Assembly: GCA_027623235.1 (NCBI GenBank)
Contig: JAQBVJ010000038.1
Coordinates: 1 to 56,050, forward strand
Direction: 5' to 3'
Length of the DNA: 56,050 nt
Source of the DNA: Planctomycetota bacterium
Lineage (GTDB): Bacteria; Planctomycetota; Planctomycetia; Planctomycetales; Planctomycetaceae
Every line of letters starts with the position of its first letter. Position 1 is the first letter of the stretch. The notes under the pieces were generated by a model that was not told the DNA's origin, did no database searches, and saw only the letters and a list, made by a program, of their open reading frames with translations. Both the position numbers and the translations under genes were made by a program. Below, piece by piece: positions 34,791 to 44,134 of this stretch.

Positions 34791-36368
34791 TTAAAAGCCC
34801 AGCGTGACCATCAGGTAAAACTGCTCGGCATCGTCACGCGACAGCGCGGTGTCGTCGACGGCGTCGCCGTACCAGAACCAGCTGTAGCCGCTCTGGATCG
34901 AGGCGTTACTGCTGAGTGCGTAATTCGCGATCAAATCCAGTTCGGTGCCGATGTGCTTCGGGCCTCCGGCCGGACCGAGAGCAACGCCGGCGACGTTGTA
35001 AATGCGGTCGGCACTGCTCGACTTGTCAAACAGGTGGCCGGCAGCCGAGAGCGTCGTTTTCTCGCACGGCTTGATGCTGGCCTGGAGGCTGTAGTCGAGC
35101 AGGTTCTGTCCGGACAGGTTGTCGATGATGCCCCAGTAAGCGTGGCCGAGCGGGAACAGCGTCGAGTTCGTTCCATACTTGCCGTCTGTCGGATCGGAGT
35201 CGCCCGAACCCCACCAGAACACGCCTTTAATCGACGGGGTCATGGCAACCTCGGTCCATGTGTAACCAGTAATCGCCGACAGATAGCCCGCTCGCACAGT
35301 TTCCGTGCCGGCACTCGGACTGTTGTCCCTGCCGAACTGAAATCCGGACTCGAACTCCCAGTTCCACAGTCCCTTTTTGATTCCGCATTCGTCGTGAGGA
35401 TGAGTTCCCGCCCAGCGAACTCCAAGCGTGTGCCGATCTCCGTCCGCGAATGCGGCCTGCTCTTCTTCTTCGTCGAGCCACAGCCAGTAGAAGTCCCAGG
35501 TCTGATTCTGGATACCCTTGTAGGTTGTGTAGACGCCGCTGAACCAGCGGCTCTGGTCGGGGTTGTCGAAGCTGCGCGGACGGAAGATGTTGCCCGTCGC
35601 TCCGTTGACCGGGCGAGTCGCAAACGCGTCGATGTTCCAGTTTTCGTTCGAGTAGTACAGCCGCACGCCTTCGAAGTTGCGGAGCGTGTTGCCCCAGTCC
35701 AGGTTGGAGACGAGGTGTTGTGAGCCGTAAATCAGAAACTGTCGTCCGACACGAACTCGAAGTTCGCCGCCGTTGGCGTCCTCACCGATCTTGAAGTCGC
35801 CCCAGTACTGCAGCAGGTCGCTGCGGTTCTCATCGATCGGCGTGATCGCGATGTCCTCGCCGAACGTCGATGCGTCGATTGCCTGAACGTGGAATTTCAT
35901 GTCACCGTTGCCCAGCTCGATCCACGGTGTGAATCGCCACAGGTCATAGCGGGTTCGCTGTGGCCCCGGAGGTCGCAGTCGGTTCTGCTCATCCATGTAG
36001 CGGTAGCGAAGCTCGCCGCCCATCGACCAGTTCCAGCAGTCCCCGACAGGCTGATCCTTCAGTGAGCTGAACATCGACGAGTCGCCGTTCAGCCAGGCGT
36101 CCAGGCCGAGCGGGCAGCCTTTGTCCGAGCAGCCGCAGTCGCAGCCAGCTCCGCAGTTGCCGTCACACTGGCCGTTGCAGTTCCCGGCGCGGCATCCGGC
36201 CTCGGGATAGACGCAACCGGCGGACGGGTTTTCCGACGTGAAGACCGCCCGTTCCAGAGCCGTCACCGGTAGTTCCGCCACTGCGTCGGTCATCGAGACA
36301 GCGGACAACGCAAACGCGGCGATCGCGGGAATGAAAGTGAAACAGACTCGGGCGAAGCAACGCATCAA
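34791..36368 (-). CDS. Outer-membrane beta-barrel porin (alginate-export-like)
   Basis: A 525-residue secreted protein with a signal peptide (FTFIPAIAAFALSAVSMTDA) and a Cys-rich linker at about residues 50-90 (GCRAGNCNGQCDGNCGAGCD). About 14-18 beta-strands follow, such as MGGELRYRYMDEQNRLRPPG, GELRVRVGRQFLIYGSQHLV and VRLYYSNENWNIDAFATRPV, ending at FYLMVTLGF with the C-terminal Phe of outer-membrane barrels. The family is alginate_exp-like. It is divergent from the narK operon across an 815-base region, so a role in nitrate or other anion uptake is plausible but inferred. The Cys-rich linker is unusual for the family. Confidence 0.75.
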   Translation of the reverse strand: MMRCFARVCFTFIPAIAAFALSAVSMTDAVAELPVTALERAVFTSENPSAGCVYPEAGCRAGNCNGQCDGNCGAGCDCGCSDKGCPLGLDAWLNGDSSMFSSLKDQPVGDCWNWSMGGELRYRYMDEQNRLRPPGPQRTRYDLWRFTPWIELGNGDMKFHVQAIDASTFGEDIAITPIDENRSDLLQYWGDFKIGEDANGGELRVRVGRQFLIYGSQHLVSNLDWGNTLRNFEGVRLYYSNENWNIDAFATRPVNGATGNIFRPRSFDNPDQSRWFSGVYTTYKGIQNQTWDFYWLWLDEEEEQAAFADGDRHTLGVRWAGTHPHDECGIKKGLWNWEFESGFQFGRDNSPSAGTETVRAGYLSAITGYTWTEVAMTPSIKGVFWWGSGDSDPTDGKYGTNSTLFPLGHAYWGIIDNLSGQNLLDYSLQASIKPCEKTTLSAAGHLFDKSSSADRIYNVAGVALGPAGGPKHIGTELDLIANYALSSNASIQSGYSWFWYGDAVDDTALSRDDAEQFYLMVTLGF

Positions 36369-36805
36369 TCGACTCCAGTGATTCAGTCAGCTTTCTCGTC
36401 GCTCATGAGACAAGCGAGGAGCGCATACAACCGCGGCACAAGGTTGCACTGGTTTCTTCGTCAGATACCAACCCACCGCTCCAGACGTTGCGACTGCACT
36501 GACCGGCGGTTTCCCGATGCCGGCGTTCCAACCGGCACAGCCCGCAGACTCACTGAAAGACCTGACGTTCGGGTGTTCATTGCTGAGGCACGGCTGCTCA
36601 GCGGAAAGGCAAACGTGTTTCGGAGCGAGATGGCTTCGTCTCTGGATTTCCCGAAGCACGCACAAGCGACCGCCGATCGGTGTTCGTCTCTTGCGCAAGG
36701 TTGCGCGAAATGGTGGCACATTCGAGTGGGAATGCCGCGCAGCACGGCGGAATCGGTTTGGATTCCATGAAAAGATTGTTTAGCCCGGGAGCGTGCCTCA
36801 TCGAT

Positions 36806-36821
36806 CGGCACACCTCTTGCA
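36806..36821 (+). promoter_or_regulatory. Sigma-54 (-24/-12) promoter for the nitrate operon
   Basis: CGGCACACCTCTTGCA matches the sigma-54 consensus TGGCAC-N5-TTGCW except for the first base, and the key GG (36807-36808) and GC (36819-36820) are exactly 10 bases apart. Transcription would begin near 36832, giving a leader of about 350 bases before narK. Nitrogen assimilation genes are classic sigma-54 targets, so the fit with context is good. Confidence 0.65.
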
Positions 36822-36901
36822 GTGACAGTCCGCAGACAATTCCGGCTGTCTCCCGGGAGCGCTCCTCCCGAGACGTCGCGACCGAAATGAGAAGGAACAT
36901 C

Positions 36902-37015
36902 ATGGAACGGTTGCATGACGCACAGCAAAAGCGACTGCAAATGAGTCTTGATCAGCGTGAGGCGAATCGCGGGCAGACCAATGGCTGGTCTGCCTGGCGA
37001 CATTCAAAACGCTGA
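36902..37015 (+). CDS. Putative 37-residue leader peptide
   Basis: The frame MERLHDAQQKRLQMSLDQRE plus 17 more residues has an AAGGA site five bases before its ATG and lies inside the leader that would arise from the sigma-54 promoter. Its last codons overlap a stable hairpin. No similarity is recognised. It could be an attenuation leader or a chance frame. Confidence 0.3.
   Translation: MERLHDAQQKRLQMSLDQREANRGQTNGWSAWRHSKR
36972..36994 (+). promoter_or_regulatory. Leader hairpin of the nitrate operon
   Basis: GGCAGACCA and TGGTCTGCC pair perfectly around the loop ATGGC. It lies between the sigma-54 promoter and narK. No U-tract follows. It could be part of an antitermination or processing element; the role is unknown. 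Confidence 0.45.
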
Positions 37016-37183
37016 CTGCTGGTTCGCGACAGGCCTGCCCCAAAACGGCCGGCTTGCGAGACTCAACCGTCGCTCGACCCGCGCTCAAAGAACCGGCGCC
37101 CGGTCAAATTCTTTACGGACTCAATGCTACTCAGAATCGACGAGGACGGTGCGCGCCGGCCCGTCTCACAGGGACACGTGAAA

Positions 37184-38542
37184 ATGGAACTTCAGAACAA
37201 AGCCACTCGAATCAATCTGTTTGACTTCAAGACGCCACAGATGCGTGCGTTTCACATGACGTGGCTGGCGTTTTTCCTGTGCTTCTTCGGCTGGTTCGGC
37301 CTCGCCCCCATGCTGGCTGCCGTGCGAACGGACCTTGGACTGACGACCGATCAGATCGTCACGACAAGTCTGTGTGCCGTCGCGAGCACCGTGCTGATGC
37401 GGCTGCTGATCGGCTGGCTGTGCGACGCGATCGGGCCTCGACTTGCCTATACCGGACTGCTCGTTGTCGGCTCGATTCCGATCATGGCTGTCGGACTTTC
37501 GTTTGACTATACGAGCTTCCTTCTGATGCGGATCGCCATCGGAGCGATCGGCGCTTCCTTTGTCATCACGCAGTACCACACGTCGATGATGTTCGCTCCG
37601 AACTGTGTCGGGACAGCGAACGCCGTGACCGCCGGCTGGGGAAACTCGGGAGCCGGTGCCGCTCACTTCCTGATGCCGCTGTTCTTCGCCGCCGCCGTTT
37701 CGCTGGCTGGTTCGGCCGCACTTGGCTGGCGAGTGGCGATGGTCGTGCCCGGCGTCGTGCTGATGGTCACTGGTGTCGCTTACTACTTCTTCACACAGGA
37801 CACGCCGGACGGCAACTTCAAAGACCTGCGAGCTGCCGGAAAGATGCCACTCCGCAAGCAGTCCAGCGGAACGTTCAAGGAAGCGTGTGCCGATTCGCGA
37901 GTCTGGTCGTTGTTTCTGATCTACGGTTGCTGCTTCGGTGTCGAACTGGTTGTCGACTCGAACATCGCCCTCTACCTGATGGACTATTACGAAATGACGG
38001 CTCTGGCCGCAGGTATTTGCGGCGGCCTCTTCGGAGCCATGGGCATTTTCGCTCGACCGCTGGGCGGCTACGTCGCTGACAAGGTGAGCATCTCGCACGG
38101 TCTTCGCGGCCGAGTTCTCTGGCTGTTTGCCGCTCTCTTCGTTGAGGGCATCGCTCTCATCGTCTTCAGCCAGATGCGAACGCCAGGTTCGATCATCACG
38201 CTGCTCGTCGTGACCGGCATGCTGGTTCACATGTGCTGCGGAGCGACCTTTGCGGTCGTCCCGTTCGTCAACAGAAAGGCGACCGGAGCAGTGTCCGGCA
38301 TCGTCGGAGCCGGCGGCAACGCACTCGCCGTCGCGCTGATGTTCCTGTTCAAAGAAAACGTCTCGGGCCTGGCCTGGCCGACGGCCTTCCTGATCATGGG
38401 CGCCCTCGTCGTCACGCTGAGCTTCACAACGTTCGTCGTCCGGTTCTCTCCGGAAGTCGAAATGGATTTCCGAGTCGCCCAGCAGGAAGCCATCGCGCGG
38501 CGTCGCCGCCAGGCCGTCCCAATGACTGCCGAGGCGAGCTGA
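37184..38542 (+). CDS. narK: NarK-type nitrate/nitrite MFS transporter
   Basis: A 452-residue MFS protein with about 12 transmembrane helices. The family nitrate signatures are visible: AGWGNSGAGAAHFLMPLFF in helix 5, and GIVGAGGNALAVALMFLF in helix 11; TWLAFFLCFFGWFGLAPM starts helix 1. It should import nitrate, possibly in exchange for nitrite. I chose the ATG at 37184 (MELQNKATRI) because family homology begins just after. It heads the nitrate operon; NirBD follows after about 145 bases, which include half of a palindromic repeat. Confidence 0.9.
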   Translation: MELQNKATRINLFDFKTPQMRAFHMTWLAFFLCFFGWFGLAPMLAAVRTDLGLTTDQIVTTSLCAVASTVLMRLLIGWLCDAIGPRLAYTGLLVVGSIPIMAVGLSFDYTSFLLMRIAIGAIGASFVITQYHTSMMFAPNCVGTANAVTAGWGNSGAGAAHFLMPLFFAAAVSLAGSAALGWRVAMVVPGVVLMVTGVAYYFFTQDTPDGNFKDLRAAGKMPLRKQSSGTFKEACADSRVWSLFLIYGCCFGVELVVDSNIALYLMDYYEMTALAAGICGGLFGAMGIFARPLGGYVADKVSISHGLRGRVLWLFAALFVEGIALIVFSQMRTPGSIITLLVVTGMLVHMCCGATFAVVPFVNRKATGAVSGIVGAGGNALAVALMFLFKENVSGLAWPTAFLIMGALVVTLSFTTFVVRFSPEVEMDFRVAQQEAIARRRRQAVPMTAEAS

Positions 38543-38630
38543 CCCCAGGCTTTTGGATGGAACGCCTTCGGCGTAATTCCGCGGTCATATTCAAGACAAC
38601 CGACTGCTTCAAAGAGTCACTCTCACCAAC

Positions 38631-38665
38631 TTTGCGTTCCTCTGCGTCTTCGCGTCTTTGCGCTG
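38631..38665. repeat. Half-copy of the GCGCAAAGACGCAGAG repeat
   Basis: TTGCGTTCCTCTGCGTCTTC then GCGTCTTTGCGCTG matches the right arm of the palindrome inside the DUF1549/1553 gene. It lies 23 bases before the nirB start. Confidence 0.6.
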
Positions 38666-38687
38666 CAGGCTGACTGGACACAGAAAA

Positions 38688-41600
38688 ATGATTTCCCCTT
38701 CTGACGACTCAAAAACAAGATCGGCACTCACCCCGGAAGCCGATCGAAAAACGATCGTCGTCATCGGCAACGGCATGGTTGGCCTGCGCTTCTGCGAGAA
38801 GCTCGTCGAACTTGACACCGCAAAACGGTACCGCATCGTCACGTTCTGCGAGGAACCGCGAGCGGCCTACGACCGCGTCGGCCTCACGACGTTCTTTGCT
38901 CACCGCGACGCCGAGAAGCTGATGCTTGCCCGGCTGGAGTGGTACAAAGAGGTCGGCATCGAGCTGCACCTGGGCGACCGGGCTTCCGACATCGATCGCG
39001 AAAAGAAAACGGTCAAATCACAGAAGGGGGTCGAGATCGCGTACGACCGCGTGGTCCTGGCGACCGGCTCGTTTCCGTTTGTGCCGCCGATTCCGGGCGT
39101 CGACAAAGCGGGCGTCTTCGTCTATCGCACAATCGAAGATCTGCAGCACATCATCGAGTACTCGAAGAAAGCCAAACGCTGCGCAGTGATCGGCGGCGGC
39201 CTGCTGGGGCTCGAAGCAGCGAAAGCGGCTTTTGACCTCGGCATGGAAACTCACGTCATCGAGTTTGCTCCGCGCCTGATGCCGCGGCAGATTGACGAAG
39301 CCGGTTCGCGGACACTTGTGAGCAAGATCGGGGAACTCGGCGTCACCGTTCACCTCAACAAAGCCACGAAGGAAATTCACGGCAACGGTCACGTCGAGCG
39401 GATGGAGTTCAACGATGGCGAGTCGCTCGACTGCGACATGATCATCGTCTCCGCCGGCATTCGCCCGCGCGACGATGTGGCTCGCGAATGTGAAATCAAA
39501 GTCGGCGAGCGGGGCGGCATCCTGGTCAACGATCACCTCCAGACCAGCGACCCGGACATCTTCGCGATCGGCGAGTGTGCTCTGCACGGCGGCATGATTT
39601 ACGGGCTGGTCGCTCCCGGATACGAAATGGCCGAGGCCGTCGCCGCCAACCTGACCGGCGGCGACCGAGTCTTTGCCGGCACCGATCTGTCGACCAGGCT
39701 GAAGCTGATGGGCGTCGACGTGGCCAGCTTCGGCGAATACGAACTCGGCCCGGACAAGGCGACGCCGCTGACCTTCGAAGACCCGTTCAAGGGCGTCTAC
39801 AAAAAACTGTTCTTCTCGAAGGACGGCAAGCGACTGCTGGGAGGCATCCTTGTGGGTGATGCCTCCGAGTATGGCACCTACGCGATTATGGCGAAGTCCG
39901 AAGAGGACCTGCCGTGCGACCCGCACGAACTCGTCGTTGGCTCTGGCGGAGCTGCCCTGGGCGGAGCCGACTCGATGCCGGACTCGGCTCAGATTTGCTC
40001 GTGTAACAACGTCACAAAAGGAGCGATCTGTTCGGCGATTCGCGACGGAGGGCTCGATTCCCTGGGAGCGGTCAAGAGCTGCACGAAAGCCGGCACTGGC
40101 TGCGGTGGCTGCATGCCACTCGTCACGGACCTCTTCAATGCCGAGATGAAAACCGCCGGTCGCGAAGTCACCAACCACCTCTGCGAGCATTTTCCGTACT
40201 CGCGAACCGAACTGTTCGCGATCGTCAAAGCGAAGCAGCTCAAATCGTTCGACGCGATTCTGATCGAGGCCGGCAAAGGCAACGGCTGCGAGGTCTGCAA
40301 ACCGGCAGTCACGTCAATCCTCGCCGGACTGTGGAACGACCACATTCTTGAGGGCGAGCATCAGTCGCTCCAGGACAGCAACGACCGCTACCTCGCGAAC
40401 ACGCAGCGCGGCGGATCGTACTCGGTCATCCCGCGCGTGCCCGGCGGCGAGATCACTCCGGAAAAACTCATCGCCCTCGGATCCGTCGCGAAGGAGTACG
40501 GCCTCTACACGAAGATTACCGGCGGCCAGCGAGTGGATCTGTTCGGCGCTCAGGTGCAGGACCTCCCCGACATCTGGAGCGAGCTGATCGACGCCGGATT
40601 CGAGAGCGGTCATGCCTACGGCAAGGCTCTGCGAACGGTCAAAAGCTGCGTCGGCACGACGTGGTGCCGCTACGGAGTTCAGGACGCGGTCGGTTGCGCG
40701 ATCCGAATCGAAAACCGGTACAAGGGCATCCGGGCTCCGCACAAAGTGAAGATGGCGGTCTCCGGCTGCGTCCGCGAATGTGCCGAAGCTCAGTGCAAAG
40801 ACGTCGGTCTGGTCGCGACGGAGAACGGCTACAACCTTTACGTGTGCGGCAACGGCGGAGCGACCCCTCGCCACGCCGACCTGCTCGCCACGGACATCGA
40901 TGAAGAAACCGCCGTCCGCTACATCGACCGCTTTTTCATTTACTACATCATGTCGGCCGACAAGCTGACACGAACGGCCGCCTGGTGCGAGAAGCTCGAA
41001 GGCGGCATCGATCACATCCGCGAAGTCGTCGTCGACGACAAGCTCGGCATTTGCGCCGAACTTGAGGAGATGATGCAGAACCTGGTTGACACGTATCAGT
41101 GCGAGTGGAAAACGGCCGTCAACGATCCGGAGAAACGCAAGTTCTTTCGTCAGTTCGTCAACACCGACGAAACGGAACCGAGCATCGAGATCGTTTCGGA
41201 ACGAGGTCAGGTCCGCCCCGGCGACTGGCCCGACGAGCTGGTCTCGCTCGAACAGTTTTACTCGCTGGAAAAAGACCGAGAGGAAATCGAGGCAGCTCAC
41301 GCGGACGACCTCGCCACAACGAGGTGGACTCAGGTCGGCACGGTCGACGATTTCCCATTAGACGGCGGAGCGGCAATCAAGTACGGCAAAGTTCAGATCG
41401 CCGTCTACAACTTCTCCAGCCGCGGCGAGTGGTACGCGACGCAGAACATGTGCCCGCACAAAAAGGCCTTCGTCCTGTCGCGAGGCATCATCGGCGACGC
41501 CGGCGGAGTCCCGAAAGTCGCCTGCCCGCTCCACAAAAAAACGTTTTCATTGGACACCGGCCTGTCGCTGCAGGACGAGGACTACAACATCCGCACCTTC

Positions 41601-41747
41601 CCGGTGAAGGTCGAGGACGGCAACGTGTACCTCGACCTTCCGCCAACCGAGGTACTCGACAAGCTGCTGGCCACGGAAATCGGCTGCAGCCTGGCGACGT
41701 CCTGCAACACGAGCTGCAGCCGGAAAGAGGAGCCCATGGAGGTGTGA
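38688..41747 (+). CDS. nirB: Nitrite reductase NirB fused to a NirD-like Rieske domain
   Basis: A 1019-residue protein that would reduce nitrite to ammonium. Order: FAD/NAD domain (VVIGNGMVGLRFCEKLVE; GGGLLGLEAAKAAFDLG) to about 410; a BFD-like [2Fe-2S] site (CSCNNVTKGAIC, CGGCMPLV) near 440-490 and a second Cys pair (CEVC); sulfite/nitrite reductase domain (YTKITGGQRVDLFGAQ); siroheme-[4Fe-4S] site (CVGTTWCRYG and SGCVRECAEA) near 660-710. The C-terminal 120 residues are a NirD Rieske domain (CPHKKAFVLSRG, CPLHKKTF), which in many bacteria is a separate gene. The tail ends with a Cys cluster (CSLATSCNTSCSR). The N-terminal start follows a weak ribosome site. Confidence 0.92.
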   Translation: MISPSDDSKTRSALTPEADRKTIVVIGNGMVGLRFCEKLVELDTAKRYRIVTFCEEPRAAYDRVGLTTFFAHRDAEKLMLARLEWYKEVGIELHLGDRASDIDREKKTVKSQKGVEIAYDRVVLATGSFPFVPPIPGVDKAGVFVYRTIEDLQHIIEYSKKAKRCAVIGGGLLGLEAAKAAFDLGMETHVIEFAPRLMPRQIDEAGSRTLVSKIGELGVTVHLNKATKEIHGNGHVERMEFNDGESLDCDMIIVSAGIRPRDDVARECEIKVGERGGILVNDHLQTSDPDIFAIGECALHGGMIYGLVAPGYEMAEAVAANLTGGDRVFAGTDLSTRLKLMGVDVASFGEYELGPDKATPLTFEDPFKGVYKKLFFSKDGKRLLGGILVGDASEYGTYAIMAKSEEDLPCDPHELVVGSGGAALGGADSMPDSAQICSCNNVTKGAICSAIRDGGLDSLGAVKSCTKAGTGCGGCMPLVTDLFNAEMKTAGREVTNHLCEHFPYSRTELFAIVKAKQLKSFDAILIEAGKGNGCEVCKPAVTSILAGLWNDHILEGEHQSLQDSNDRYLANTQRGGSYSVIPRVPGGEITPEKLIALGSVAKEYGLYTKITGGQRVDLFGAQVQDLPDIWSELIDAGFESGHAYGKALRTVKSCVGTTWCRYGVQDAVGCAIRIENRYKGIRAPHKVKMAVSGCVRECAEAQCKDVGLVATENGYNLYVCGNGGATPRHADLLATDIDEETAVRYIDRFFIYYIMSADKLTRTAAWCEKLEGGIDHIREVVVDDKLGICAELEEMMQNLVDTYQCEWKTAVNDPEKRKFFRQFVNTDETEPSIEIVSERGQVRPGDWPDELVSLEQFYSLEKDREEIEAAHADDLATTRWTQVGTVDDFPLDGGAAIKYGKVQIAVYNFSSRGEWYATQNMCPHKKAFVLSRGIIGDAGGVPKVACPLHKKTFSLDTGLSLQDEDYNIRTFPVKVEDGNVYLDLPPTEVLDKLLATEIGCSLATSCNTSCSRKEEPMEV

Positions 41748-41845
41748 AGAACAACGATCCTTCCGGGCCGTCGATGCAATGAGAACGGCCAGGAAAGGCG
41801 ATCCTACTTAACAATGTTCCTTTTCCCGATTTGAGAGGAACTTTC

Positions 41846-42349
41846 ATGACAACCATTCGACACGCGACCGAATCCGACCTCCTCGCCATTACGGAGATCT
41901 TCAACGAAGCCATCCTCAAAACCACCGCGTCCTTCTACCTCGAACCGAGAACTGTCGAGGACAGGCAGGCCTGGTTCGAAGCTCACAGCGAGCGATATCC
42001 GGTTCTGGTCGCCGAGAGTGAAGAAGACGGAGAATCAAAAGTCGTTGGCTGGGCGAGCCTCAATCAATGGTCCGTTCGAGCTGCTTATGACGGTACTGCC
42101 GAAACATCGTTCTACGTCAAGGAGTCGCACCGAGGCCTCGGCATCGGTACTCAACTGAAAATGGAAACCATCGCTGAGGCAAAGCGGCTCGGCTTTCACA
42201 CTCTGCTTGCCCGCATGGCCGATGGCAGCGACGCGAGCATCCACGTCAATCAGAAATTTGGCTTTGAGTACAAGGGCACGATGAAAGAAGTCGGCTTTAA
42301 ATTCGGCCGCTACATCGACGTCCACCTTTACCCGCTCATGCTGGAGTAG
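41846..42349 (+). CDS. GNAT N-acetyltransferase (phosphinothricin/Met sulfoximine type)
   Basis: A 167-residue GNAT enzyme with IRHATESDLLAITEIFNEAI at the start, VGWASLNQW, TSFYVKESHRGLGIGTQLK (the acetyl-CoA pyrophosphate loop) and VNQKFGFEYKGTMKEVGFKF. This matches the pat/bar-like subgroup that acetylates phosphinothricin or methionine sulfoximine, inhibitors of glutamine synthetase. The start at 41846 follows GAGAGGAA. Its position between nirB and the nitrate reductase genes is notable and suggests a nitrogen-related use, but this is inferred. Confidence 0.85.
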   Translation: MTTIRHATESDLLAITEIFNEAILKTTASFYLEPRTVEDRQAWFEAHSERYPVLVAESEEDGESKVVGWASLNQWSVRAAYDGTAETSFYVKESHRGLGIGTQLKMETIAEAKRLGFHTLLARMADGSDASIHVNQKFGFEYKGTMKEVGFKFGRYIDVHLYPLMLE

Positions 42350-42385
42350 CAGAAATCAAGAAGCCTCACACGAGGCGACAGCGAC

Positions 42386-44134
42386 ATGGCAACCGACCTG
42401 ACAACTCGACCCGACGAAAAGGCCAAGGCTTCTGAACCGCCCGTCGGGGTCGCCACACCTCACGCCGAAACCCGCACACCCTCAAACCCCGAGACCCTCC
42501 TCAACTGGTTGCTGGATCAACAGCAGGAGATGACCGCGGTTGAGCAGTTCTCGACGGTACACCAACGCGGTTCGCTGCCGGATCAGGCGAAGTACTATTC
42601 GTCGCTCATCCCTGCGTCGGCTCCTCAGGCCGGGCAGCAGTACGCGTTCGACGTGGACCTCGATCGGTGTTCGGGATGCAAAGCCTGTGTGACCGCCTGC
42701 CACACTCTGAACGGGCTCGATGAGGAGGAGACCTGGCGCGATGTTGGACTTCTTGTTGGCGGCACGTCGGCGAAACCGGTGATGCAGCACGTCACGACGG
42801 CCTGCCATCACTGCCTCGAACCTGGCTGCATGAGTGCCTGCCCGGTCGACGCGTATGAAAAGGATCCGGTGACCGGCATCGTGAGGCACCTGGACGATCA
42901 GTGCTTCGGCTGTCAGTATTGCACGCTGGCCTGCCCGTACGACGTGCCGAAATATCACAGTGCAAAAGGCATCGTCCGGAAGTGCGACATGTGCTCGGAC
43001 CGGCTGGCTGTGGGTGAGGCTCCGGCCTGCGTCCAGGCTTGTCCGCACGAGGCGATCGCGATCCGCATCGTCAATGTCGAGCAGGTTGTCGAGGACTCCG
43101 AAGCGAACGTCTTTCTGCCGGCCGCTCCGGATCCTCACATCACGCTCCCCACTACGACGTACCGGACAAAGCGAGTCTTCCCGCGGAACCTGCTGCCGGT
43201 CGACTATCACTCGGTGTCGGCTCAGCACCCACACTGGCCGCTGATTCTGATGCTCGTTCTGACGCAGCTTTCGGTTGGGGCTTTTCTATCAGGCCTCGTT
43301 CTGGAACGGTTTCTGGAGTCGTCCCTGGTCACAGCGATGCGGCCTCTCCACACGCTGACGGCATTGCTGTTCGGCCTGGTCGCTGTGGCAGCGAGCACGC
43401 TGCATCTTGGTCGGCCTCAGTACGCGTTCCGAGCGGTCATCGGCCTGCGGCACTCGTGGCTGAGTCGAGAAATCCTCGCCTTCGGAGTCTTCGCGGGTCT
43501 GGCCGTGCTCTACGCGGGCGGCAACTGGATCGGCCCGGAGAGTTTCACGAGATTCTGGCAGACGTGGATCGGCTGGGGAGTCGCGGCGTCCGGAGTGGCC
43601 GGCGTGTTCTGCTCGGTCATGATTTACGCGTTCACGCAAAAAGCGTTCTGGAGTTTCAGCCTGACGTCGACCCGCTTTCTACTGACGACGGCGATGTTGG
43701 GCACGGCGGCAATCTGGCTGACGCTGCTCCTGATGTCAGCCGGCGGGAGCACTTCGGCGGCGACGATCATCACTCAGCACGGCCTGCACATCGCTCAGAC
43801 ATTGATTACGGCTGCGGGAACGAAACTGCTTTTCGAACTGGCTTTCCTGAGACACCTGACCGACCGCCAGATCACACCGCTGAAGCGATCGGCCATGCTG
43901 ATGACCGGACCTCTGGCCGGTTTTTCAATTGCTCGTTTTGCCCTCGGTCTGCTGGGAGGCATCGTGATGCCTGCGCTGCTTCTGCCGACGATTTCTCAAC
44001 CGCAAAGCGATCCGGTCTTCCTTCCAATCGTGGTGAGCATGCTGTTCGTGGCGTGCCTGGCCGGAGAGCTTCTTGAGCGGTACCTGTTCTTCGCGGCCGT
44101 CGCGTCACCTCGCATGCCAGGGAGTTTGAGATGA
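42386..44134 (+). CDS. DmsB-DmsC-type fusion: four-cluster ferredoxin plus membrane anchor
   Basis: A 582-residue electron-transfer protein. Residues 95-250 carry four [4Fe-4S] sites: CSGCKACVTACH, CHHCLEPGCMSACP, CFGCQYCTLACP and CDMC...CVQACP. From about 285 there are eight hydrophobic helices of the DmsC type (LILMLVLTQLSVGAFLSGLV; ILAFGVFAGLAVLYAGG; IVMPALLLP). It would take electrons from quinol and pass them to a molybdenum enzyme, here presumably the nitrate reductase immediately downstream. A single polypeptide doing both jobs beside an assimilatory nitrate reductase is unusual. Its stop TGA lies in the ATGA that also flanks the inserted element. Confidence 0.85.
   Translation: MATDLTTRPDEKAKASEPPVGVATPHAETRTPSNPETLLNWLLDQQQEMTAVEQFSTVHQRGSLPDQAKYYSSLIPASAPQAGQQYAFDVDLDRCSGCKACVTACHTLNGLDEEETWRDVGLLVGGTSAKPVMQHVTTACHHCLEPGCMSACPVDAYEKDPVTGIVRHLDDQCFGCQYCTLACPYDVPKYHSAKGIVRKCDMCSDRLAVGEAPACVQACPHEAIAIRIVNVEQVVEDSEANVFLPAAPDPHITLPTTTYRTKRVFPRNLLPVDYHSVSAQHPHWPLILMLVLTQLSVGAFLSGLVLERFLESSLVTAMRPLHTLTALLFGLVAVAASTLHLGRPQYAFRAVIGLRHSWLSREILAFGVFAGLAVLYAGGNWIGPESFTRFWQTWIGWGVAASGVAGVFCSVMIYAFTQKAFWSFSLTSTRFLLTTAMLGTAAIWLTLLLMSAGGSTSAATIITQHGLHIAQTLITAAGTKLLFELAFLRHLTDRQITPLKRSAMLMTGPLAGFSIARFALGLLGGIVMPALLLPTISQPQSDPVFLPIVVSMLFVACLAGELLERYLFFAAVASPRMPGSLR

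Larger units (their letters stand above)
36369..37183. other. Long regulatory region between porin and narK
   Basis: This 815-base gap holds the divergent promoters of the porin and the nitrate operon. It contains the sigma-54 match, a 9-bp hairpin and a 37-codon frame listed separately. Other frames in it look like chance. Confidence 0.45.

Noticed and set aside
36435..36447. Second sigma-54-like site (GGCACAAGGTTGCA)
   Set aside because: The GG-GC spacing is 9, not the required 10.
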